NCBI GenBank assembly: GCA_050084985.1
Contig: JBITNC010000002.1
Coordinates: 3,286,001 to 3,350,000 of the forward strand
Reading direction: 5' to 3'
Origin: Nageia nagi
Taxonomy: Eukaryota; Pinophyta
Length of the DNA stretch: 64,000 nt
This document shows, piece after piece, positions 53,365 to 62,639 of the stretch; the stretch's first letter is position 1, and each line of letters opens with the position of its first letter. The notes beneath the pieces were generated by a model. That model ran no database searches. It saw only the letters and a list, made by a program, of their open reading frames with translations, and was not told the origin of the DNA. The position numbers and the translations under genes were made by a program.

Positions 53365-53880
53365 CACATTCCTAACTTTTCCTATCTTTTACGGGCCCAA
53401 ACGATGCATCTTTGGCCATTTCCGACATTTTCGGGCTCTAAATATGCATTTTGACCATTTCCGGACCTTTTCAAGGTCAAAGGGTGAAAAAATGATCATT
53501 TTCGACATTTCCGTCATTTTGAGCTTAAAGTCTACATTTCTGGTCTTTTCGGGCTCTTCCTAGCACTTTGAGCTCAGTCTTGCAATTTTGGTCATTTTCA
53601 GGCTCAAACCGTGCAAAAATGCACATTTTTACTATACTGACCACTTCCGAGCTCAAAATTGACCAAAACGCACTTTTCCGTGCTACTGACCATTTTCTGG
53701 CTCTTCGGGCTCAAAATTTACAAAAATGCACTTTTTGGTTGTAGAAGCCTTTTCCGGGCTCAATTTGTACAAAATGCGCATTTTCTTCATCTTAACTGTA
53801 TCCACTGCTCCCGGGCTCAAACCTGATAAAAAATGCACCTTTTGTCGCCTTGGCACCTTTGTTGCTCAAACTTTGCCAAA
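53365..53880. repeat. short-period degenerate array (GGGCTCAAA / AAAATGCA)
   Basis: TTTCGGGCTCAAA or TTCCGGGCTC recurs about ten times at 40-70-bp intervals, alternating with AAAAATGCACTTTT-type sites that are themselves partly palindromic. Confidence 0.7.
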
Positions 53881-54160
53881 ATGACGTCTTTTCTATCCTG
53901 GTGGCCATTCTTCGAAATTCCACTATCTGGTTGCTGTCGTGATCCACAACTCCATCCTGTGAGATGGTACTTGACCGGGCCTTGACTTGGCCGTTGGGTG
54001 AGCCGAACTCTATTCATGACTCTAGGGCATGCTCGTCTGCTACTTTGATCATCTAGCCATTCTGGGTCTCCATACTAACCGTAAGTTGATCATGCCCAGG
54101 CAATGTTGCTCATTGCCGTTTGCAAAAAATTAGGTCCCCAAAATGCTACATCTTGGGGTG

Positions 54161-54178
54161 TGTTGTGCGGTCACAACA
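54161..54178 (-). repeat. 5' terminal hairpin of X6
   Basis: TGTTGTGACCGCACAACA on the minus strand; stem TGTTGTG/CACAACA as in X1 and X3, loop ACCG. Confidence 0.7.
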
Positions 54179-54239
54179 TGTTCTTGATCCTTAAAAGCAC
54201 TAATCAAGCTCTACTACAAGTTCATTGAAGAAAGACTTT

Positions 54240-55285
54240 ATTTATTGTTGATGTGGGTGTCATGGCCAACAGCTGTCCCTATTCTAGAATTCATTGAACA
54301 AGATTGTGATTATTGAGGCATTGAAATGAGGACCTCTATTAGTAAATATTAGTGGGATGTAGTGGATTCTGGTTATGATGAGCCAACAAATCGACACATT
54401 ATTCCTCAAAATGAATGGAAAGCTAAGAAGGATGCAAGAAGAAAAACCTTTTGGTGATGTACCACATTCAATCAGCTCTTCATAAGAGCTTATTTCCACA
54501 AATTGTTGATCCAAAATCAACGAAGGATGCTTGGAATTCTCTAAAAGAGGCTTTCCAAGGCAATGATCAAGTAAAGGTTGTTGAGTTACAAATATAAAAA
54601 AGAGAGTTTAAGAATCTAAGAATGCAAGAATTGGAGTTTGTGAGTGGGTATTGTGTTGTTAAAGATGAGGTCACTAAAATTTCCATTCTAGGAGAAAGAT
54701 TGGAAAAGGAGGTTGTTGTGAAGAAAGTTTTGAGAAAACACCTAGGTGGAACTATGTAGCCATAATTATTCAAAGAGTGTGCTGAGCAAGATTTTACCTA
54801 GGTGTTATGCATGGAGGGCTTCACGTTCAATCCAGCTTGTTCATTCCAATATTTGTGGTACTATGCAAATTGAAAGCGTGGGTAAATGCTCTTATTTCAT
54901 TGCTTACATTGATGATTTCTTTAGAAAATATCAGGTTCAGGTTTTGAAGAATAAAGGTGATGCATTGAGTTTGTTCAAGACTTTTAAAGCTTATGTGGAG
55001 CATGAAGTTAATCTAGATCAAGTCTTTGAGGACTAACTAGGGCGGAGTATTGTTCTAACTCGTAAGAAGTTCAAACAGTTTTGTCATGACAATGACATCA
55101 AGAGCCGACTGTTGTTGAAATGACAAGGAGCATACTTCAAAGTTAGGGGTTAAACAATTCCTATTGGACTGATGCAGTTGCTATAGCAGTCTATATTGTC
55201 AATAAGAGTCCAACAAGTGTTCTAAAGAATATTCTTATTGAAGCATCGCATGGAACGAAGCAAAATGTTTTTGCCATATGACCCA
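54240..55285 (+). mobile_element. Copia retrotransposon remnant (gag and integrase pieces)
   Basis: 54,310-54,755 has Copia gag (UBN2-type) words in decayed frame: LWDVV-like VDSGYDEP, WKAKKDARR, FQGNDQVKVVELQ and VVVKKVLRKH. 54,757-55,285 has integrase words: ASRSIQLVHSNICGTM, YFIAYIDDFFRKYQV, FKTFKAYVEHE, KKFKQFCHDNDIKS and, near 55,180, AVYIVNKSPTSVLKN. The zinc knuckle and protease between them, and RT-RNase H after them, are deleted. No LTRs found. Dead. Confidence 0.75.
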
Positions 55286-56072
55286 TTTCACGAATGTTTT
55301 TTTTTTTAAATTGTTCAAACACAAAAAATACATGCCAGAATCAGCATTTTGATTGCCATGTTTTAGCTATCTTCCATCTGGATTTAAGTATCTCAGTGAA
55401 TATGTAGTTTTAGACTAGTTTTGAAAAGTATTTTATTTTTTTATTTATGTATTTATTATTCTCTACAATTCTGAAGTTGTGAAAATGTGATAGATGTATA
55501 CAAAGATTAACATAGTAGAAATAAAAAAATAGAACATAGCCGAAATGAACTTATAATTTTAAAAGATTAATGATATAGACTCACAAGTACTCTTACATAT
55601 ACAGTTACTAAAAAACTGAAAAACATATGCTTCTGAATTGTCAAGACATAACCCTTGGGTTTTCATTTTTTAGTAATGTATACATTTGAACTACTAACTT
55701 CTTCTACATAACTAGATATTTACATCTACTTAAGTAGTTTCAAAATTGATGTGCCTTGGCCATGGTGTTGTGCCTCAAACTCATCTAGGATTTGGAGGGC
55801 CTATTTTGACATGTACTCGAACTTGGTGAGAAAAGTCAGCAAAAATTCATTAGAGAGTTGATAAATTATATACTATAGTAATTTAAAAAAAGAGATGCTA
55901 ACTCTTTACAATCATCAAACAAATTCACATTAATAAAATAAAACATTAACCAAATTAGCATCAAACAAATTCACATTAATAAAATACAACATTAACCAAA
56001 TTAACATTATTGGTTTATTCAATATTGGCATCTTTTTGTTTTGTTATTTCACACATTAGACAAATATAGACT
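55286..56072. other. intron spacer with decayed Copia LTR sequence
   Basis: AT-rich; contains a 46-bp tandem duplication (about 55,914-56,005, unit with ATCAAACAAATTCACATTAA). Bases just left of 56,072 should continue the Copia 3' LTR that starts at 62,318 on the minus strand. No genes seen. Confidence 0.4.
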
Positions 56073-57631
56073 TGTAAGGACCCAAACAAACCCTCAAGTG
56101 CAAATCGGCAGATTTCAACCAATATACCCTGACGTCAGGCCTAGGGCATCAACAACAAGCATCCAAACCCTCAACATGGCAACATTAGGGTTAGGGCATC
56201 CACATGAAGTATTAACAATGCAAATATGCCAACCTCTAAGCTAGGGTTACAAGATCAAGCATTATCAACATCCTTATGCCAATGTCTGGCTAATACAAGC
56301 ATACATCAATGAATATCACCTCACAATGCCAACATCTGACTCATACATGCATAAACAGGAAAGCACACCACAACATTGCAATAGTGAACACAACAACAAC
56401 ACAATATAAGACCCAATCCCCCAACGAATCTAGATATGATATAGAATGATAGCAATACAATACCAAGCTGAAGAGGGCTGACGTTGGCCTCCAAGGAGCC
56501 AACTAGGGCACAATATGCAAGTCTCTCACTGTTGGAACAATATTGGAACCATGGGACAATAAGCTTCCTCAGAATCTGGATCCTCTCCACCAAAGGAGCC
56601 CCCTCAAACCCTGGCTAACCCCTGAAGGTAGAAGCAATACCTTGGAATACCATAGGGTGGGCAAGTGCACTGCGCCAATGCCGTAGACAGTCAGGATCCC
56701 TTAGCATGAAAGCCCTCCTAGATGTTGCACCTAGGGGATATGCTTAGCACTGCTAAGTCTTCTTGTCCTCTGGACAAGATGAAGTATAATGATAATCAGG
56801 TATATTCAACAATGAGGCTCCAATGTCCTTGTTTAACACTTGGCTGGATTTGGATCTCCCCTAGGAATCATTTCTAGCTCCTCTAATCCAATGTTAGCCT
56901 CTTGGAGGGCCCAAGGAGCCCTCCTCAAACCGTAGCTAACCACTGAAGGTAGAAGCAATACCTTAGAATACCATCGGGTGGGCAAGGGCGCTACGCCAAT
57001 GCCGTAGACAATCATGATCCCTCAGCATGAAAGCCCTCCTAGATGCTGCACCTAGGGGATATGCTTAGCACTGCTAAGTCTTCTTGTCCTCTGGACGATA
57101 TGAAGTATAATGATAATCAAGTATATCCAACAATGAGGCTTTAATGTCCTTTTATAACACTTGGATGGATCTGGATCTCACCTAGGAATCATTCCCAGCT
57201 CCTCTAATCCAACGTTAGCCTCTTGGAGGGCCCAGAATGCCCAGCGTGGGTGCCTAGGGGTCAAGCATGCCAAAGTGGGGGCCTTGAGGGTCATAAGTAA
57301 CAACGTGGAGGACTGGAGTGCCACGCATGCCTAACGTGGGTCTGGGAGCCATGCGTGGGGGGCTAGGTGTCATCATGGGCCAACGTGGGGGTCTAGTAGT
57401 GTCCCTAAGGATGGCACATGTACATAAGTTCTCATCCCATCTCCTAAGTGCTAAATGGACCTCGGGATTCCCATAATCATGATCGGGATCTCTAAGTACA
57501 CTAAAACACCTATTATATGCTTGGGAGGAAGACGTCCTCCTTGGGGCTCACAATGGGATCCATTGACCCATTAAATTTTCTATCCAAAGTATTAATTTAA
57601 AATACAATGCAATTACAAAAGGGACATTACA
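56073..57631 (-). repeat. 3' LTR (1,559 bp, with internal 321-bp duplication)
   Basis: TGTAAGGACCC ... GGGACATTACA. Longer than its partner by 323 bp because of a duplicated segment (about 56,595-56,915 and 56,916-57,240). The second unit is nearly identical to the 5' LTR; the first is clearly more diverged. Confidence 0.9.
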
Positions 57632-57645
57632 AAGCCTCCCATCTT
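57632..57645 (-). promoter_or_regulatory. polypurine tract
   Basis: AAGATGGGAGGCTT directly before the 3' LTR on the minus strand, the expected plus-strand primer site. Confidence 0.65.
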
Positions 57646-57659
57646 GAGATTGCTTGCCC

Positions 57660-59566
57660 TCAAGCAATTACAATATAATCCATGTACCAAACCCACCTCA
57701 AAGAATATAATCCATCATGCTCAAGTGAAGAAATAATATCAACTATGCATTCAACCAACTCAACCTCAAGAATGTGTACAAGAGCCCTCAAAACTGAACT
57801 AGGATACTCAAAGTGAGGCAAAGCCCACACCTCAACATGCATGCCAACATCTGTTATGCAAGCAACCATCAATCTACGAGGGTATAAAACCTTCCTCATG
57901 AGCCCAAGGTCACCAAACAGGTCTGAAAAACCAGCAGTCTTCCTATATCCTAATGCTATCCATGATGAGCACAAAATGGAGCTTAAACTTGGGTTGGCAA
58001 TCCCCGCAACTGTTGCTGAATTTTCCTCATGCAACACAATGTTCAAATCATGCACTGTGGAGCAAGAATGTGTTCTAATGAACATTCAATTAGCAGTAAA
58101 CATTTCCCTCCAAAAATCAGCAAGTGTGTGATACTCAGGGCTGAAATCAACATGCAATGGCTCAAAATCAGTCCTCAATTACTTCCCAATCAATGTGCAA
58201 ACATGTGTTGATAGTTAGCAAAATGGTTGCCAATGTAGGGTCTTCAAGTGGTGTGAAGAATGCCATCAAAGGGGTTCCCCTTTGTGTATTATCACCAGCC
58301 AACAAATCAGTCCCCGTTCTTCCTAGTCTTGCGTACAGACATGTCATAACAGTTCTCCCTTTGGTCACAAGATCGGCCAATGTCTCATTCTTGAGAGTTT
58401 TCCCTAACTGTATGTAACAATCTTTATTAGCAGCAGCCAATGCACCAATGTATGCAGTCCACAGTATATAGGAAACAACTCCTACTGTAGACAAGGAAGT
58501 TGCCCACATTGATTCTTCAAATTTACCCCCACATGGTACAAGGAAAGTTATCCATGGGGTCTTCAACTGTAACAATTCAATCCCTGATATGCCAACAATG
58601 AGCCAATCAAAGTCTCTTATCATCACCAACCAGTCATCAAATAATGCATCAACAATGAGTATAACGACAGCAGATATTCTTTGATCAATGGCAGCCCCTA
58701 TCAGGTGAAAAACAGTTTTGAAATTATGTTCGATTGATGCAATAACGGTCCTACTGTTAACAACAAATAAGTTGTCTTCCCATGCTTGGACGTTTCCTCC
58801 AAAATTGTTATAAAAGGATGCAAGAACAGTGAACTATCAGCAACAGTTCCTTCAACTATCACAACATCAAATGTAGTTCTAAATATAAGGTTGGCATTTC
58901 TCAAAACACCTCTCAGGAGGGTTACAACAGCAGTCAGAACAATACTAATTGCAGCCTTTAATAGGTGAGAAACAGTCTTCACAATGTTGCTCGAAAATGC
59001 CATAGCAGTCTCCCCATCAACTGCCTCTAGTATGCTGATAAATGCAGCCCCTAAACTGTCAACAAATGCAGCCTTGCTCATGTGAACAGCATCTTCAAAA
59101 TCATCAAGTGTATCAGTCCCATGTATGAAAACATCAGTCTTTGCTCCTTCTCCACTTGCAACAGCCATAACATCATCAAATGCAGCCCATGATGAGTGAA
59201 CAGCAGCCTCAAATGCAACCCTTATTTTATCAGTCAACATACCATCATACGTAGCCCATAATTCAGTCATTTTCATCTATGAGATATGATGAAATAAAAA
59301 TGCCCAATCAAGGTCTGAAGTATGCACTTTGTTGGCAGCCCCTAGTGTCATGTTAAATGTGACAGCCCCTAGTGTCATGTTAAATGTGACCGGAATATTG
59401 TTGAAACTATAACAACAGTGCTTCCAACAATGGCAACTGATAATACTATGATCACTCTCATTATGACAATGTCAAAGCCCTTGTCTCCCAAAACGAAATC
59501 AGAAATCAACAAGACTGAACGGACGGACCATGCATACCTCCAACACCTCGTAATCTTTTGGAACAC
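57660..59566 (-). pseudogene. downstream frames of the LTR element (63, 191, 153 and 141 codons), membrane-protein-like
   Basis: Frames 59,566-59,375, 59,276-58,701, 58,629-58,168 and 58,085-57,660 lie head to tail with frame changes. They contain hydrophobic helices (VIIVLSVAIVGSTVVIVSTI; LLKAAISIVLTAVVTLL; SLSTVGVVSYILW) separated by polar loops, and could be pieces of one former multi-span protein of about 600 residues. No pol motif. A 27-bp perfect duplication (59,336-59,389) sits in a gap. I do not recognise the family. Confidence 0.4.
59336..59389. repeat. 27-bp perfect tandem duplication
   Basis: Unit begins CAGCCCCTAGTGTCATGTTA, two copies in the internal region of the LTR element. 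Confidence 0.9.
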
Positions 59567-59644
59567 AACATTCCATACTCATGGCTGCAAGTGTCTTCTT
59601 ATGGACTGAAACTGTAAGAAAAAAACCTCCAATGGGTATGCAAG

Positions 59645-60610
59645 TCATGTAGCGATCAACAATCTGTTGTTGTTCATGCTAAAAACAAGATTAGTAATCA
59701 ACAAAACAGAATTAAAGAACAAGTCATACCTTCCCAAGGCAAGATGCTCATTCTCCAAGCTTAGATCCCTACGGATCCATGGGGCCAAACCCCTCCAAGA
59801 GTCTAGACTCACGAATCTCTCTTGAAGGGTGAGAGATGATCCCATAACCTTATACAATGTCGTCATGTTCTTCTTATAGGCTGGTACTGCAACAGAGAAG
59901 CCTTCAATTTCCTCCATCTCCTCACCATACTTGGGTACCCAAACACCCGAATCCCATGGAGCTAGAAGATTATTGCAATTTACATGAAGAGTTGGATTTT
60001 CCCACATATCACACTTTGAAACTAAAGGCATGAAACTAGTATGTGCATACTCACAAGCTGACTCATTTAGTGATACAATGATTTCTGATTTTTCAAGATC
60101 TGAAATAGCATTCTCTTCTTTGCAATCTTTATGTTCCTCACTATTATTTATGGAAACCAAATCTGAAACAACAATGGCTCTTTCCTCTTTCTGTCTGATA
60201 TTATTACTTTCAACCACATCATGTAAAATTTCTGAATTACTGTCATAGAAATCAGAATTGCTTTCATACCTTTTTGGGGTGTCAACATGGCTGATCCAAG
60301 ATTCTTCCTTTGCCAATTCTTCTTCTTGTCCAACGTTGGGTGCCAAGCCTTCTTTATGTCCAACATGGGGTGTCAGACTTCCTTTATGCCCAATGTGTGA
60401 TACCAAGACTTCTTGTCTATCCTCACCATCAATTCTAGGAATCTTATCAATCCCCCTTGATTCCCTTGAAGTTCTTCCTTGGCATTTTTGCGGCCATGGT
60501 GGAGACGAACATGATGGTGGAGAATGTTGAATTCTTCTTTTTACATGAAGAGTGTCTTGAGATCTGAAATCTTCTTTGGATCTGATGTCATTTTCTCCAC
60601 ACTCTCTCAT
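59645..60610 (-). CDS. 321-codon ORF of the LTR element, unknown function
   Basis: First and longest frame after the primer-binding site; ATG at 60,610 about 400 bp inside the LTR. N-terminal third is charged and Ser/Pro rich (HSPPSCSSPPWPQKC). Three short repeats follow (SHIGHKG, PHVGHKE, PNVGQEE), then acidic sequence. The C-terminal part has aromatic-rich LLAPWDSGVWVPKYGEEMEE and ends in a hydrophobic segment (FFNSVLLITNLVF). No zinc knuckle, protease motif or gag homology that I can see. It could be a derived gag or a captured host sequence. Uninterrupted, so either recent or maintained. Confidence 0.5.
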   Translation of the reverse strand: MRECGENDIRSKEDFRSQDTLHVKRRIQHSPPSCSSPPWPQKCQGRTSRESRGIDKIPRIDGEDRQEVLVSHIGHKGSLTPHVGHKEGLAPNVGQEEELAKEESWISHVDTPKRYESNSDFYDSNSEILHDVVESNNIRQKEERAIVVSDLVSINNSEEHKDCKEENAISDLEKSEIIVSLNESACEYAHTSFMPLVSKCDMWENPTLHVNCNNLLAPWDSGVWVPKYGEEMEEIEGFSVAVPAYKKNMTTLYKVMGSSLTLQERFVSLDSWRGLAPWIRRDLSLENEHLALGRYDLFFNSVLLITNLVFSMNNNRLLIAT

Positions 60611-60994
60611 ACAGCTAGATCAAAGTGATCTAGGGCGGGTGTAAACCCCAACGCCTCTTCTTGAGGATTTTCTTTAGAGAAATGTGTCTAACTCCTCGGT
60701 ACATTGTTGCATCTGTGTGGTCAAAGATCTACAAAGATGTATGAGCTAATCATACTTCTCTGTTTCTCTCCATGTTGCCATAGTCTTCAAAACCCTAACT
60801 CAAAAACCTAAAACCTTCATATTAAATTTTTCTAATTAGCCAGGATGATAGATCAATACTTTTTATACTTGGAAATAGCCCTTAGATTTGCAGATATATT
60901 CTCCAAACCCTGAAACTAGCCTTTTAAGTGCAGGACCTCCCAATCTACTAGTTCAATTTGCTTCTATCTAGATCTTAACCTCACAAGTTGGCCA

Positions 60995-61013
60995 GATCCA
61001 AGCTCTGAAACCA
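60995..61013 (-). promoter_or_regulatory. primer-binding site, initiator-Met tRNA type
   Basis: Minus strand TGGTTTCAGAGCTTGGATC, one base after the 5' LTR; matches the plant tRNA-iMet consensus TGGTATCAGAGC with one mismatch. This fixes the element's orientation. Confidence 0.8.
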
Positions 61014-61014
61014 C

Positions 61015-62250
61015 TGTAAGGATCCAAACAAACCCTCAAGTGCAAATCGATAGATTTCAATCAATATACCCTTGATGTCAGGCCTAGGGCATCAACAACA
61101 AGCATACAAATCCTCAACATGGCAACGCTAGGGTTAGGGAATCCACATGAAGTATTAATAATGCAAATATGCCAAAGTCTAAGCTAGGACTACAAGATCA
61201 AGCATTATCAACATCCTTATGCCAATGTCTGGCCAATACAAGCATACATCAATGAATATCATCTCACAATGCCAACGTCTAGCTCATACATGCATAAATA
61301 GGAAAGCACACCACAACGTTGCAATAGTGAACACAATAACACAATATGAGATCCAATTGCCCAACGGCTGTAGATATGATATAGAATGATAGCAATACAA
61401 TACCAAGCCCAAGAGGGTTGACGTTGGCCTCCAAGGAGCCAACTAAGGCACAATATGCAAGTCTCTCACTGCTGGAACAATATCGGAACCATGGGACAAT
61501 ACGCTCTCTTAGAATCTGAATCCTCTCTATTGAAGGAGCCCTCCTCAAACCGTAGCTAACCACTGAAGGTAGAAGCAATACCTTAGAATACCATCGGGTG
61601 GGCAAGGGCGCTACGCCAATGCCGTAGACAATCATGATCCCTCAGCATGAAAGCCCTCCTAGATGCTGCACCTAGGGGATATGCTTAGCACTGCTAAGTC
61701 TTCTTGTCCTCTGGACGATATGAAGTATAATGATAATCAAGTATATCCAACAATGAGGCTTTAATGTCCTTTTATAACACTTGGATGGATCTGGATCTCA
61801 CCTAGGAATCATTCCCAGCTCCTCTAATCCAACGTTAGCCTCTTGGAGGGCCCAAAATGCCCAGCGTGGGTGCCTAGGGGTCAAGCATGCCAAAGTGGGG
61901 GCCTTGAGGGTCATAAGTGACAACGTGGAGGACTGGAGTGGCAAGCATGCCTAACGTGGGTCTGGGAGCCATGCATGGGGGCTAGGTGTCATCATGGGCC
62001 AACGTGGGGGTCTAGTAGTGTCCCTAAGGGTGGCGCATGTACATAAGTGCTCATCCCATCTCTTAAGTGCTAAATGGACCTTGGGATTCCCACAATCATG
62101 ATCGAGATCTCCAAGTACACTAAAACACCTATTCTATGCTTGGGAGGAAGATGTCCCACTTGGAGCTCACAGTGGGGTCCATTGACCCATTGAATCTTCT
62201 ATCCCAAGTATTAATTTAAAGTACAATGCAATTACAAAAGAGACATTACA
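61015..62250 (-). repeat. 5' LTR (1,236 bp)
   Basis: TGTAAGGATCC ... GAGACATTACA. Nearly identical to the 3' LTR outside the extra unit. On the minus strand its last bases (TTACA) are followed by the primer-binding site. Confidence 0.9.
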
Positions 62251-62639
62251 AGACTTGTCACATCTAGCTTGTGAAGTCTTAGAAAAACTTGAGGTTCCAA
62301 ACTTGCAAAGTCCCAACAATATGCCCCCTTGGTTGTATAAATTACCCAAACACGTGAAATGCATCTCTTGTTTATTATGAAGAATCTATTACCTCTAGGA
62401 TTTTTGTTTTGATATGCTAGGCGATTTCATCAAATGTCCCGAGACCAACAAACTCGCTAACAACCACCAAAACATGGTTTGTTCTTTTCGAAATGAGTCG
62501 CCTTTCTAACTTCACCCTTGAATTGTCGTAGAAACAGTTCCATAGAGCGATTCACCATACTAAAGTATCAGCAGACTAACCTTAGACAACATTTTGCATC
62601 ATACTCCCTCTTGATGCCAAAAGGGAGAATCAACAACCT

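Larger units (their letters stand above)
46199..54178 (-). mobile_element. family X element, copy X6 (longest and best preserved)
   Basis: Minus-strand 5' end TGTTGTGACCGCACAACA at 54,178 and 3' end GCATCCCAACA at 46,199; flanks ttttc / tgttc form a 5-bp duplication with one mismatch. Length 7,980 bp. Order: terminal hairpin, GGGCTCAAA-rich tract, four 370-bp tandem repeats, promoter block (51,545-51,508), ORF (50,716-47,457), 3' region of 1.26 kb. No reverse transcriptase, integrase, or known transposase. Leader and 3' region show no similarity to each other, so there is no pair of LTRs within these limits. Confidence 0.75.
56073..62250 (-). mobile_element. structurally complete LTR retrotransposon without recognisable gag or pol (family L)
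   Basis: Perfect 5-bp target duplication agact (56,068-56,072 and 62,251-62,255). 5' LTR 61,015-62,250, primer-binding site from 61,013 down, 3.4-kb internal region, purine tract next to 57,632, 3' LTR 56,073-57,631. Ends TGTAAG...ATTACA. The internal region has long minus-strand frames but none resembles gag, protease, integrase or reverse transcriptase, so the element is non-autonomous and must use enzymes of another element. Inserted in the 3' LTR of an older Copia copy. Confidence 0.9.

Noticed and set aside
46199-54178. Family X as a conventional LTR retrotransposon with the array as 5' LTR and the 3' region as 3' LTR
   Set aside because: Leader and 3' region are not similar, and no PBS or PPT flanks the ORF in any copy.
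46199-54178. Family X as a Helitron or classical cut-and-paste transposon
   Set aside because: Ends are TG...CA with 5-bp duplications, not a TC...CTRR end, and beyond TGTTG/CAACA there is no terminal inverted repeat.
54240-55285. Endogenous plant pararetrovirus
   Set aside because: The words seen are Copia gag and integrase; pararetroviruses lack integrase and no coat or movement protein motif is present.
60030-60248. Open frames on the + strand opposite the 321-codon ORF (for example 60,030-60,248 and 60,258-60,530)
   Set aside because: They are shadows of the longer minus-strand frame and have no support of their own.
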